Below the pieces are notes generated by a model. That model saw nothing but the letters and a program-made list of their open reading frames with translations. It was not told where the DNA came from and made no database searches. From assembly GCA_005776585.1 (NCBI GenBank), contig SXOX01000316.1, forward strand, positions 1 through 38,319: DNA of 38,319 bases, read 5' to 3'. Shown here piece after piece: positions 17,955 through 26,084 of this stretch (the first letter of the stretch is position 1; each line of letters opens with the position of its first letter). Position numbers and translations under genes: made by a program. The stretch is from Pseudomonadota bacterium (lineage in GTDB: Bacteria > Myxococcota_A > UBA9042 > GCA-2863065).

Positions 17955-19067
17955 ATGCAGAGGACGGTAGGGCGAATGGCGCGGGGGCGCGAGGCGCTGC
18001 TGGCGCTAGCGATGCTGGGGCTGATCGGCTGTGGACCCTACGAGGGCGAGGGCGACGAGACGTGCGACAAGGCGCGGCCGCTGCCCGCCAACGTCGGCGT
18101 CAAGGACGAGCTCAACTTTCGTCGCGGCGACGGCGGCGACTGCAAGCAGATCAAGTACTTCAAGGACGCTCGCGCCAAGGTCGAGTACAAGGTCGGCACG
18201 GCCTTCTCCAAGCACAACCTCAAAGGCGCCATCACCGTCTACGATGACTCGGCGCGGGTGCTGGACCAGAAGTCGGTCGACCCGTCGGTCCCCGTGTACA
18301 CGCTGGAGTTCGACGTCCAGGCCAATAAGTCATACTACGTGGACTTCAAGGTCACCGAAGGCAACCACGGATACGAAGCCCTTGTCCAGTATACGGTTCG
18401 CGACCCGTGTGCCGCGTGCACCGAGGACCAGAAGTGCGTCGCGGGGAAGTGCAAGGACATCGAGCGGCCCAAGACATGCGATCCACCGTGTGACGAGGAA
18501 GAGGGGCTCATCTGCGAGGACACCAAGTGCATCAAGGCGTGTCAGCCCGAGTGCAAGAAGGGCTTTCAGTGCAACATCACCGAGCGCCAGTGCGAGAAGG
18601 TGACCAAGGAGTGCAAGCCGAAGTGCAAGAAGGATGAGTACTGCGACGGCTTGAAGGGCATCTGCCGCGTCAAGAAGCCGGCGGGATGCGCTGGCGGCTG
18701 TCCGGCTGGGCAAATCTGCCAGTCGGGCAAGTGTGCGCCGTTGGCGGGTCCGAAGTGCCCCGACTGCCCGGCAGGCCAGCACTGCGACGCCAGCACGGGC
18801 TACAAGTGCGCGGGCACCGGTGCGGTGGCCATCCCAACGACGGGCCCCATCACCGCGGGGGTCGTGTCCACGGTGCGGCAGCCGCAGGGGACCATTGTGT
18901 ACGTCGATAAGGGCGAGCGCCACGGCGTCAAGGCCGGAGGCCGTGGGAAGATGTGCGGTAAGTTCGACTTCGTGGTCATCAAGCCCTACCCCACGCGCTC
19001 GCAGGGCAAGACCAGCGCCTCGATCGAGGATCTGGCCGCGTGCAAGTCCGTCGTCATCAATCGCTGA
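17955..19067 (+). CDS. Cys-rich repeat lipoprotein
   Basis: 370 aa. ATG 17955 has AGGAG eight bases upstream. The lipoprotein signal ends LGLIGC, with the lipidated Cys at residue 26. Residues ~27-150 form a beta-rich domain. From ~150 to 290 lie some 30 Cys in repeats such as CxxGxxCxxGKC and CxPxCKxxxxCDxxxGxC, resembling the Cys-rich modules of myxobacterial surface proteins and EGF-like folds, presumably disulfide-bonded outside the cytoplasm. The last ~80 residues (GTIVYVDKGERHGVKAGGRG) resemble the C-terminal barrel domain seen in FlgT-type proteins. Its 3' end overlaps the next lipoprotein gene by 28 bp. No function can be assigned. Confidence 0.75.
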   Translation: MQRTVGRMARGREALLALAMLGLIGCGPYEGEGDETCDKARPLPANVGVKDELNFRRGDGGDCKQIKYFKDARAKVEYKVGTAFSKHNLKGAITVYDDSARVLDQKSVDPSVPVYTLEFDVQANKSYYVDFKVTEGNHGYEALVQYTVRDPCAACTEDQKCVAGKCKDIERPKTCDPPCDEEEGLICEDTKCIKACQPECKKGFQCNITERQCEKVTKECKPKCKKDEYCDGLKGICRVKKPAGCAGGCPAGQICQSGKCAPLAGPKCPDCPAGQHCDASTGYKCAGTGAVAIPTTGPITAGVVSTVRQPQGTIVYVDKGERHGVKAGGRGKMCGKFDFVVIKPYPTRSQGKTSASIEDLAACKSVVINR

Positions 19068-20401
19068 GCGGGGCGCGCGCCGTCGTCGCGCTGTGGCTCG
19101 CTGGGGCTGTCGTGTCCGGCTGTCGGACACCTCCGGTCGATCACCGTCCGGCTCGGGGGACGCTCCTCGTTTTCTCGGATCTCCGTGGTGCGCTCAAGCC
19201 GTGCGGCTGTTCTCCCGACCTGCAGCGCGGCGGCGTCGACCGCATCGGTGACTACGTCGGCGTCCTGCGGACCGGCGAGCCGGAGCTGCCGCTGCTCCAC
19301 GCGGGCGACCTGCTGCTGGACGACGAGGGCATCCCGGCCGGGCGCGAAGGCCAGATCACGCGCCGCGTCGAGGCGCTCGCGGAGGCGCTGCGGATAATCG
19401 GCGTGCAGGCGGCCACGTTGGGTCCGAGTGACCTCGCGGCGGGGCCGGCTTGGGTCGAACGTTCGGTCAAGACGCTGCCGCTACCGCTCGTCGGGACCAA
19501 CGTCGGTGCACCGTGGTCAACGTTCCTGAAGCGCTCGCTCGTGCTCCGTGTCGATTCGTTGCGGGTCGGCGTCCTGGCCGCGCTGCCTCCGGCGCCCGGC
19601 GTCACCTCTCCGGCGGAGGCGCTGCGCGCGGAGGCGACGGTACTTCGCCCCCAGGTCGACGTGATCGTCGCACTGTCCTCGCTCGGCCTCCGCGAGACGA
19701 AACGGCTCTTTCGCGCTGACCTGGGGATCGACGTCGTCGTCGCCGCAGGGCAGGACCTCAAGGCGGTCGTGACCGACGAGGTCGAGTCGGCGGGCACGGC
19801 GCGCCTCATCCAGTCCCACATCCAGGGCAGCCACGTCGGCCGGCTGGAGCTGTCGGTGACCGCGGGCGCGCCGGTCTCGCTTGGCTGGGCGCTCCAGGCC
19901 ATCCTATGGGACCGCCCGCGGCATCCCGACATCGCGGCAGTCATGAAGCGCTATGACGCCGACCTGGAGGCCATCAACCTCAAGGCCGCGGGCACCCTGC
20001 CTCCGCTTCCGGCCGGGGCTCCGAGCTACGTGGGTCAGGCCAAGTGCCTCGAGTGCCACGAGCAGACCCAGGCCTTCATCGCCAAGGACCGGCACCCGCT
20101 GGCCTGGGAGACGCTCGAGAAGGACGGCAAGACGTTCGACCTTGAGTGCGTCAGCTGCCATAGCACGGGCTACGGGCAGGCGGGCGGCTCCATCCTGGGG
20201 GCCATGAAGGGCCTCGTCGACGTGCAGTGCGAGTCGTGTCACGGACCCGGCAGCCGGCACGCCGACGACGGCGACACCGCGACCATCCGGCGCGTCGTCC
20301 CGGAGTCGGTCTGCGTGACGTGCCACAACCCGAAGCACTCCACGCAATTCAACTACGACACCTATCGCTCGCGGCTCCTCGTCCCGGGGCACGGGCGGTA
20401 G
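19040..20401 (+). CDS. metallophosphoesterase-like / tetraheme cytochrome c fusion lipoprotein
   Basis: 453 aa. The start is GTG at 19040 inside the preceding gene, giving a signal with lipobox VSGC (Cys28). Residues ~40-315 resemble UshA-type 5'-nucleotidase/metallophosphoesterase domains (FSDLRGALKPCGCS, GGVDRIG, HAGD), but the usual DxH is DxR and no GNHE is seen, so phosphatase activity is doubtful. The C-terminal ~130 residues have four heme motifs: CLECH (336-340), CVSCH (370-374), CESCH (397-401) and CVTCH (425-429), like cytochrome c554/multiheme domains, with extra His residues as possible axial ligands. It would be an electron carrier tethered to a membrane facing the periplasm. Fusions of this kind with a PCGC motif are known in deltaproteobacterial lineages; the partner is unknown. 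Confidence 0.8.
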   Translation: MQVRRHQSLSGARAVVALWLAGAVVSGCRTPPVDHRPARGTLLVFSDLRGALKPCGCSPDLQRGGVDRIGDYVGVLRTGEPELPLLHAGDLLLDDEGIPAGREGQITRRVEALAEALRIIGVQAATLGPSDLAAGPAWVERSVKTLPLPLVGTNVGAPWSTFLKRSLVLRVDSLRVGVLAALPPAPGVTSPAEALRAEATVLRPQVDVIVALSSLGLRETKRLFRADLGIDVVVAAGQDLKAVVTDEVESAGTARLIQSHIQGSHVGRLELSVTAGAPVSLGWALQAILWDRPRHPDIAAVMKRYDADLEAINLKAAGTLPPLPAGAPSYVGQAKCLECHEQTQAFIAKDRHPLAWETLEKDGKTFDLECVSCHSTGYGQAGGSILGAMKGLVDVQCESCHGPGSRHADDGDTATIRRVVPESVCVTCHNPKHSTQFNYDTYRSRLLVPGHGR

Positions 20402-20413
20402 GTCGGCTGCCGC

Positions 20414-20878
20414 ATGCAGATCGTCCTGGTCGCCCCGCAGATCCCGCAGAACACCGGCAGCATCGGCAGGCTGTGCGCGGGACTCGACATTCCGCTACAC
20501 CTCGTACGGCCCTTGGGCTTCTCGCTCGACGACCGCTACTTGAAGCGCGCGGGGCTCGACTACTGGCCGCACATCGCGCTGCACGTGCACGAGAGCCTGG
20601 ACGCGGCGCTGACCATGGTTCCGCCGGGCCCCCGTTGGTTTCTGTCCGCACGCGCCGAGAGGACGCTGTGGGACGTCGCGCTCGGACCCGACGACGTCTT
20701 CGTCTTTGGCCGCGAAGAGGACGGGCTGCCTCCAGAGGTCAAGGCGCGCTTTCACGACCGCCTCCTTGGCATCCCACACAACGACAAGATCCGCAGCCTC
20801 AACCTCGCCAACGCCGCGTCTGTCGTCGTCTACGAGGCGTTGCGGCAGTGCAAGGAACGTGCTGCAATCGGCGTATGA
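20414..20878 (+). CDS. trmL: tRNA (cytidine(34)-2'-O)-methyltransferase TrmL, SPOUT family
   Basis: 154 aa, the family length. SPOUT trefoil-knot motifs are all visible: PQNTGSIGRLCAG near the N-terminus, FGREEDGLP in motif 2, and RSLNLANAASVVVYEALRQ in motif 3, which makes up the AdoMet-binding knot. TrmL methylates the 2'-OH of the wobble base C34/U34 of leucine tRNAs using AdoMet, as a homodimer. ATG 20414 starts 12 bp after the previous stop. Its stop overlaps the next ATG (ATGA), so the following two genes are probably translated with it. Confidence 0.93.
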   Translation: MQIVLVAPQIPQNTGSIGRLCAGLDIPLHLVRPLGFSLDDRYLKRAGLDYWPHIALHVHESLDAALTMVPPGPRWFLSARAERTLWDVALGPDDVFVFGREEDGLPPEVKARFHDRLLGIPHNDKIRSLNLANAASVVVYEALRQCKERAAIGV

Positions 20879-21417
20879 GTCTCAAGCTGCGCGATCTCAC
20901 CGAAGACGTGGTCCTGGGGTCCATCCAGGACTTCTACGACCACACGAGCGGGTTCATGGAGCGATTGGCCAAGATTATCGCCAATCAAACGTACACGGTT
21001 CAAAAATCGCCCCGTCGCCGCGGGGTCGCTGAGTTTCCCTATTTCTACGCCGTCGAGCTCTATGAGCTGTTCGAGTTCGCGCGTGCGCGCCACAACGCCA
21101 GCGCGAGCTACATCGACAAGCGCTGCGACGAGGTGCTGGCCATCCTGCACACGACGGTGCTCGGCCGACAGGTGGAGCCGGACTGGGCTGAGTTTGGTCA
21201 GTCGCCGATGGGGCTCTGCCTCCTGGCCTGCCGCGCGCGCGTCAAGCTGCGCCGCGAGGAGGACTGGCTCAGCGCGGACGACGTCCTGCTGCTAGCGTCT
21301 TGGGAGCAGCGCCACTTCGAGCGCAGCGGGCTCGTCGCGACTGACACGGAGGATGGACCCCGGTACGCCTCGGCGGACGTGCGCAAGGCCCTCCAGTCGC
21401 AGGGCATCGCGGTGTGA
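20875..21417 (+). CDS. conserved-looking cytosolic protein of unknown function
   Basis: 180 aa, started at ATG 20875, overlapping the trmL stop. No signal or TM segment. It is mostly helical, with many charged residues, an aromatic cluster (FPYFYAVELYELFEF) and a C-terminal part (SADDVLLLASWEQRHFERSGLV...RYASADVRKAL) that could be a small helix-turn-helix-like module. The family is not recognised. It is tightly coupled to trmL upstream (ATGA) and to a beta-barrel gene downstream (GTGA), which argues that it is real and co-expressed. Confidence 0.7.
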   Translation: MSLKLRDLTEDVVLGSIQDFYDHTSGFMERLAKIIANQTYTVQKSPRRRGVAEFPYFYAVELYELFEFARARHNASASYIDKRCDEVLAILHTTVLGRQVEPDWAEFGQSPMGLCLLACRARVKLRREEDWLSADDVLLLASWEQRHFERSGLVATDTEDGPRYASADVRKALQSQGIAV

Positions 21418-22118
21418 CCCGCGCGCGGGCAGCGATCGGGCTGCTCGTCGCGGTCCAGTGGATGACATCGGCCGAGGCGGCGCGAGCCGACTGGCACGAC
21501 CCGGCCGACGTCATCCATGGGACCGCGCATACGCTGGAGCAGGGCCAGTGGATGATTGGCGTGTTCACGCCAGTGGTCTACGGCATCAACGATTCGCTCA
21601 TGGTCATCACCCACCCGGTACTGTGGGTACTGCTCACGCCCAATGGCGGCTTGCGCTGGCGCATCGTCGAGTCGGAGCGTGTCACCTTTGCCGTTCAGGC
21701 CGATGGCGCCCGCTCCTTCCTCGCCACGGAGACCGGCGAGCTGAGAGACCCGCGACCCACCGGGCGAATCGCGACCTCGACGCTCACGACGTTCGATCTG
21801 GGAGCGCGCGTATTGCTGACCGTCCAGGTCGGCTACCAACATGACTTCCTCCCGGCCGAGGACCACCTCACGTTCTCGGGCGGCGTGGGCTGGGTCATTC
21901 AGCCCAACCACCTGCTCTCGCTCCAGGGCGGCTCAAGCTGGGCGTTCAACGCCCGCGCCGTGGGGCAGACGACCGCGATGCTGCTGTACACCCGCGCCTG
22001 GGACACGCTCCACCTCTCGGTGGGCGTGGCCTACGGCAACTTCCCCATCGCGTTGACGTCCTCGGCGCCTCTCCTGGTCCCGGTCTGGCCGGTCGTCGAC
22101 GTCTGGTGGAGGTTCTGA
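21414..22118 (+). CDS. outer-membrane beta-barrel-like protein
   Basis: 234 aa from GTG 21414, overlapping the upstream stop as GTGA. The N-terminus is a signal-like segment (RARAAIGLLVAVQWMTSAEAARA). The rest alternates short strands with Gly and aromatic residues and ends ...VVDVWWRF with a C-terminal Phe, the outer-membrane insertion signature. Probably a porin-like or structural outer-membrane protein. Its last 88 bp overlap, in antisense, the end of the minus-strand exported-protein gene. Function unknown. Confidence 0.7.
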   Translation: MTRARAAIGLLVAVQWMTSAEAARADWHDPADVIHGTAHTLEQGQWMIGVFTPVVYGINDSLMVITHPVLWVLLTPNGGLRWRIVESERVTFAVQADGARSFLATETGELRDPRPTGRIATSTLTTFDLGARVLLTVQVGYQHDFLPAEDHLTFSGGVGWVIQPNHLLSLQGGSSWAFNARAVGQTTAMLLYTRAWDTLHLSVGVAYGNFPIALTSSAPLLVPVWPVVDVWWRF

Positions 22119-22771
22119 GCCGCCGGCACGGCCTCCCACCAACGCACCGCGGCGCGAGCCAGGAGCCCGCCCGTGACCGCATCGATCCGGGCGCCCAGCT
22201 CGGCGATCGTCGTCCACGCGGCGGCCTGCTCGACCAGGCTCCCGGGAGGGCCCAGCAGGAACGCCACCTGGAGCCGCCGCCGCTCGTGGTAGAGCTTGGT
22301 CACCTCGTCGACGAGGCGCTCGATGCGCTGGCGACGATCCTCGGCGATCCGCGCGAGGGGGTTGCCGTCCGGGTTGAACACGAGCCGCGACAGGTCCCAC
22401 TCGGCCTGCACGCGCCACATGAGCCGAGAGCCCGAGCCTGTGCGGTCCGTGTAGGAGCCGGCCAGTTCATCTCCCACGAACGTCGAGCGCCAGTCCTCGA
22501 GGTCGTGACGTTGGACCTGGACGTCGAGTCGGTGAGGCAGCGCGTGCGCCCATCGGCTCCGGCTCAGGGTCGCGTCGAGGTTATCCCGAGCGGCGTGCGC
22601 CCGAACGGCAGCCTGGACACGGGTGGCGTCCGGCTCCTCGGCCAGCTGCGCCCACGCGCGACGCCAGCGCTCGCTCGGCAGGAGCGATGGCTCCTCGGCG
22701 CGGCCGAGAGCCGGAGCGAGCGCTAGAACCAAAAGAGCCGCGACAGCTCCCAGACGGCGCGGACCTCCCAC
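22031..22771 (-). CDS. exported helical protein of unknown function
   Basis: 246 aa from GTG 22769-22771, which has GAGGA nine bases upstream and is directly followed by a signal peptide (PRRLGAVAALLVLALAPALGRA). The frame stays open upstream to 22966 but that part has no coding character. The mature protein has a W-rich motif (RLMWRVQAEWDLSRLVFN) followed by a long Arg/Glu helix (RQRIERLVDEVTKLYHERRRL) and LDAVTGG-like ending. Similar architecture occurs in uncharacterised periplasmic proteins of myxobacteria. Its 3' end overlaps a + strand gene by 88 bp. A 47-aa ORF overlaps its start by 49 bp. Confidence 0.65.
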   Translation of the reverse strand: MGGPRRLGAVAALLVLALAPALGRAEEPSLLPSERWRRAWAQLAEEPDATRVQAAVRAHAARDNLDATLSRSRWAHALPHRLDVQVQRHDLEDWRSTFVGDELAGSYTDRTGSGSRLMWRVQAEWDLSRLVFNPDGNPLARIAEDRRQRIERLVDEVTKLYHERRRLQVAFLLGPPGSLVEQAAAWTTIAELGARIDAVTGGLLARAAVRWWEAVPAAQNLHQTSTTGQTGTRRGAEDVNAMGKLP

Positions 22772-22866
22772 AGCACGTGGTCCTCGAAGCCGCCAAGGGA
22801 GACGACGACGCGCGGCAGAAGTGCTGAGAGCGCTGCCAAGAGAAGCAGAATTGAGCGGTTGCACAT
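22723..22866 (-). CDS. 47-aa exported small protein or leader peptide
   Basis: ATG 22864-22866 is preceded by CGGAGG, a strong ribosome site five bases away, better than that of the following gene. The 47 residues have a signal-like hydrophobic core (SILLLLAALSALL), then a short tail with WEVRAVWELSRL. That tail echoes the WRVQAEWDLSRL motif of the 246-aa protein, whose gene begins inside this ORF in another frame. It may be a secreted small relative, a decayed copy, or a translated leader that controls re-initiation at GTG 22771. The stop is TAG at 22725-22723. Confidence 0.55.
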   Translation of the reverse strand: MCNRSILLLLAALSALLPRVVVSLGGFEDHVLWEVRAVWELSRLFWF

Positions 22867-23065
22867 GAGACCTCCGGGTTAGGTGCTCCCGTAGAGAGCG
22901 CACGCGCCATGCCACCGTACCGGGTCCTCGCCACCCACGATGACGTGCGCGATGAGACGGTCCCACGGTCCCAAAATGAGCCTTCGGGGTTCCAATTTGG
23001 CACTCCCCGTGCTAAACGCGCGCCCGCCGAGCACGGGTGTGAGCTGCCCGCCGGGGAGGGTGACG

Positions 23066-23824
23066 ATGTCGGGACACAACAAGTGGAGCACGATCAAGCA
23101 CAAGAAGGGGGCCGTCGACGCCAAGCGCGGCAAGATCTTCACCAAGATCATCAAGGAGATCACGGTCGCGGCCCGCATGGGTGGCGGGGATCCGGCGGGC
23201 AACCCGCGCCTTCGCGCCGCGCTGCTCACGTCTCGCGGCGCCAACATGCCCAAGGACAACGTCGAGCGAGCGATCAAGAAGGGGACTGGAGCGCTCGAGG
23301 GCGCCGACTACGACGAGTCGTCATACGAGGGCTACGGTCCCGGCGGTGTCGCGGTCTTCGTCGAGGTGCTCACCGACAACAAGACTCGCACGGTCGGTGA
23401 GGTGCGCTACGCGTTCGCCAAGTCGAACGGCTCGATGGGCACCGACGGCAGCGTCGCCTGGATGTTCGAGCGCAAGGGCCAGATCATCGTCGGCGGCGGC
23501 GAAGACGACGGCCCGGTGAGCGAGGATCAGGTCATGGAGATCGCGCTCGAGGCGGGGGCCGACGACATCGAGGAAGATGACGGCATCGTCATCGTTTCGA
23601 CCGATCCGTCGAGCCTCGACGCCGTGCGAGACGCTCTCGACAAGGCCGGGCTGCCGGTGCGTGAGGCCAAGGTCGCCCGCGTCGCTCAGAACCGGACCGA
23701 GGTCACCGAGGCGCATGCGCCGCAGCTGATGAAGCTCATCGACAACCTCGAGGACAACGACGACGTTCAAAACGTCTATCACAACGCGGACTTCACCGAC
23801 GCGGCCATCGCGGCGCTCGGTTGA
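23066..23824 (+). CDS. yebC: YebC/PmpR-type protein (transcription/translation factor)
   Basis: 252 aa. ATG 23066 follows GGGGAGGG, and the protein opens [23 protein letters not shown], the family start; the upstream extension to 22940 is rejected. Other signatures: [32 protein letters not shown], and the [24 protein letters not shown] block. YebC proteins bind DNA in some reports, and recent work ties the family to relief of ribosome stalling at proline stretches. Start of the yebC-ruvC-ruvA-ruvB group, 16 bp before ruvC. Confidence 0.96.
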   Translation: MSGHNKWSTIKHKKGAVDAKRGKIFTKIIKEITVAARMGGGDPAGNPRLRAALLTSRGANMPKDNVERAIKKGTGALEGADYDESSYEGYGPGGVAVFVEVLTDNKTRTVGEVRYAFAKSNGSMGTDGSVAWMFERKGQIIVGGGEDDGPVSEDQVMEIALEAGADDIEEDDGIVIVSTDPSSLDAVRDALDKAGLPVREAKVARVAQNRTEVTEAHAPQLMKLIDNLEDNDDVQNVYHNADFTDAAIAALG

Positions 23825-23840
23825 GCGCCCGTCACGGCTG

Positions 23841-24335
23841 ATGCGAGTCCTCGGGCTCGATCCAGGCACCCACACCACCGGCTACGGAGCCGTCGAGCGG
23901 ACCGGCTCGCGACTGCGGCACCTCGACAACGGCCTCATCGTCGCCAAGCGCGCGGCCCCGCTCGAGGAGCGGCTGCTGCACATCGCCGATCGCCTCGACG
24001 CGATCATGGCGGAGCTCAACCCGGCCGTCGTCGCCATCGAGGACATCTTTTTTTCAAAGAACGCGCAGTCGGCGCTCATCTTGGGCCACGCGCGCGGCGT
24101 GGCGTTGCTCGCCGCAGCCCGGCATGGTGTCGCAGTCATCTCGTACTCGCCGGCGCTCGTAAAGAAGACGGTCTCGGGCTCGGGCCGCGCGGAGAAGGGC
24201 CAGATTCAGCAGATGGTGCGGGTGCTGCTCGGGCTGCCCGAGGTGCCGGCGGAGGATGCCGCCGACGCGCTGGCGTTGGCCATCACGCACTGCCACCATG
24301 ACCACACCCCGGCGGTAAAGGCGGCGCTCGGATGA
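23841..24335 (+). CDS. ruvC: Holliday junction resolvase RuvC
   Basis: 164 aa. The RNase-H-like active site is complete: Asp7 in LGLDPG, Glu67 in AIEDIFF, Asp139 and Asp142 in EDAADALALAI. FSKNAQSALILGHARGV and KKTVSGSGRAEKGQIQQMV are the family junction-binding segments. A homodimer makes paired nicks across Holliday junctions on RuvAB. It is 16 bp after yebC and overlaps ruvA by ATGA at 24332-24335. Confidence 0.97.
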   Translation: MRVLGLDPGTHTTGYGAVERTGSRLRHLDNGLIVAKRAAPLEERLLHIADRLDAIMAELNPAVVAIEDIFFSKNAQSALILGHARGVALLAAARHGVAVISYSPALVKKTVSGSGRAEKGQIQQMVRVLLGLPEVPAEDAADALALAITHCHHDHTPAVKAALG

Positions 24336-24919
24336 TTGCAGCACTCAAAGGCCGCGTCTGGATGCTCGGAGACGACCACGTCGTCCTCGACGTCCATGGC
24401 GTCGGCTATCGCGTCTTCCTGGCCGAACGCGATCTCATCGCGCTCGTGACCGAGACCGAGGCTACGCTCCTCATCCACACGCACGTGCGAGAGGACGCGC
24501 TGCTGCTGTACGGCTTTGGGACGGAGGCCGACCGGGACGTGTTCCTCGCGCTCAATACGGTCACGGGCATCGGTCCCAAGGTCGCGCTCGGGATCCTCGC
24601 GCAGGCCACGGCGGCGGATCTCCACGCGGCGGTCGTCTCGGGCGACCTCAAGCGGCTGACGAGCTTCCCGGGCGTGGGCAAAAAGACGGCGGAGCGCATC
24701 GTGGTCGAGCTCAAGGGCCGCTTCGCGAAGATGGCGCCCATGCCGGTCCCGTCGAAGGGTGCGCCCACGCGGCTGCGCGACGATGTGGCGAGCGCGCTGT
24801 CGAACCTGGGCTACAAGCCGGCGCAGATCGAGCGCGCGATGTCCGGAGTCGACGCGCTTCCGGCCCAGCCCAAGGACTTCGATGCGCTGCTCCGTGAAGC
24901 GCTGAGGCACATCCGGTAG
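24332..24919 (+). CDS. ruvA: Holliday junction branch-migration protein RuvA
   Basis: 195 aa, standard length. It starts MIAALKGRV in the OB-fold domain (GVGYRVF), then the helix-hairpin-helix core (LNTVTGIGPKVAL and FPGVGKKTAERIVVELKG). A linker leads to the C-terminal domain (ALSNLGYKPAQIERAM), which binds RuvB. Tetramers clamp the four-way junction. It overlaps ruvC by four bases and is 33 bp before ruvB. Confidence 0.97.
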   Translation: MIAALKGRVWMLGDDHVVLDVHGVGYRVFLAERDLIALVTETEATLLIHTHVREDALLLYGFGTEADRDVFLALNTVTGIGPKVALGILAQATAADLHAAVVSGDLKRLTSFPGVGKKTAERIVVELKGRFAKMAPMPVPSKGAPTRLRDDVASALSNLGYKPAQIERAMSGVDALPAQPKDFDALLREALRHIR

Positions 24920-24952
24920 CCTGGGACGTGCGAGGTCGGCGAGGAGGACCCC

Positions 24953-25996
24953 ATGACGGACACCAGTCAGCGCTTCATGAGTCCCGCGACGGGGCAGGAC
25001 GACACCGAGAAGGAGCGGCACCTTCGACCGCAGCAGTTCAAGGAGTACGTCGGTCAGGAGAAGATCCTGTCGAACCTCCGCGTGTTCGTACGCGCCGCCA
25101 AGCAGCGGCATGAGCCGCTCGACCACGTGCTCCTGGCGGGGCCCCCGGGTCTCGGCAAGACGACGCTCGCGCATATCGTGGCCAACGAGCTCGGCGTGGA
25201 CCTGCATACGACGTCGGGACCCGCACTCGACAAGAAGGGCGACCTGGCCGGGCTGCTCACGCACCTGAAGCACGGCGACGTCCTCTTCATCGACGAGATC
25301 CACCGACTCAATGCGGTCGTCGAGGAGAACCTGTACCCGGCGATGGAGGACTTCCAGTTCGACCTGATCGTGGGTGAGGGACCGCATGCGCGCAACGTCA
25401 AGCTGCCCTTGCAGCGCTTCACGCTGGTCGGCGCCACGACGCGCACGGGGCTGCTCACCTCGCCTCTCCGCAACCGCTTCGGCTTTCACGCCCAGCTCGA
25501 CTTCTACACGGCTGACGAGCTGACCTCGATCGTCACGCGCTCCGCGGAGATCTTGGGGATCGACTGCGTCCTCGCGGGCGCCAAGGAGATCGCCCGGCGG
25601 GCGCGAGGCACGCCGCGCATCGCCAACCGGATCCTGCGGCGGGTGCGCGACTTCGCCGAGATCGAGGGCAACGGCAAGATCGACCTCCCGATCGCGACCT
25701 ACGCCCTCGAGCGCCTGGAGATCGACGCGCTCGGCCTCGATACGATGGACCGCAAGTACATCGCGTGCCTGGTCGAGAAGTTCGCCGGGGGTCCGGTCGG
25801 CATCGAGACGCTCTCTGCCGCCCTCAACGAAGAGCGCGATACGCTCGAGGACGTCTACGAGCCGTTCCTGTTGCAGCAAGGCTTCCTCCAGCGCACGGCG
25901 CGCGGTCGGATGGCCACCTCGCTCGCCTATGAGCACCTCGGCCTGCGAGACGCGCGGCCCAAGACTCCGGCAGCCGGTCAACAGGACCTGTTTTAG
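24953..25996 (+). CDS. ruvB: Holliday junction branch-migration ATPase RuvB
   Basis: 347 aa. Walker A GPPGLGKT (63-70), Walker B FIDEIHRL around Asp114, the [22 protein letters not shown] sensor region, the arginine-finger segment (PLRNRFGF), and a winged-helix end ([10 protein letters not shown]). RuvB hexamers pump DNA through RuvA-bound junctions. ATG 24953 follows GAGGAGGA. Final gene of the cluster. Confidence 0.98.
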   Translation: MTDTSQRFMSPATGQDDTEKERHLRPQQFKEYVGQEKILSNLRVFVRAAKQRHEPLDHVLLAGPPGLGKTTLAHIVANELGVDLHTTSGPALDKKGDLAGLLTHLKHGDVLFIDEIHRLNAVVEENLYPAMEDFQFDLIVGEGPHARNVKLPLQRFTLVGATTRTGLLTSPLRNRFGFHAQLDFYTADELTSIVTRSAEILGIDCVLAGAKEIARRARGTPRIANRILRRVRDFAEIEGNGKIDLPIATYALERLEIDALGLDTMDRKYIACLVEKFAGGPVGIETLSAALNEERDTLEDVYEPFLLQQGFLQRTARGRMATSLAYEHLGLRDARPKTPAAGQQDLF

Positions 25997-26006
25997 CGGT
26001 CCGCTC

Positions 26007-26034
26007 TTGCCTTTCGCGCGGCGGGTGCTATCTT
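26007..26034 (+). promoter_or_regulatory. promoter candidate for the LolA-like gene
   Basis: TTGCCT (26007-26012), 16-bp spacer, TATCTT (26029-26034), the latter preceded by TGC as an extended -10. Transcription would begin near 26041, directly beside the palindrome at 26043-26058. Confidence 0.55.
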
Positions 26035-26042
26035 CCTGTGAG

Positions 26043-26058
26043 TAGTACGATCGTACTA
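26043..26058. promoter_or_regulatory. perfect 16-bp palindrome TAGTACGATCGTACTA, operator candidate
   Basis: The palindrome lies at the predicted transcription start of the 246-aa LolA-like gene, where bound protein would block the promoter. Its symmetry and length fit a dimeric TetR- or MarR-type repressor. The regulator is not identified in the window. Confidence 0.6.
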
Positions 26059-26084
26059 GACGCGATCGTCCAAAGGAGCCCGCC

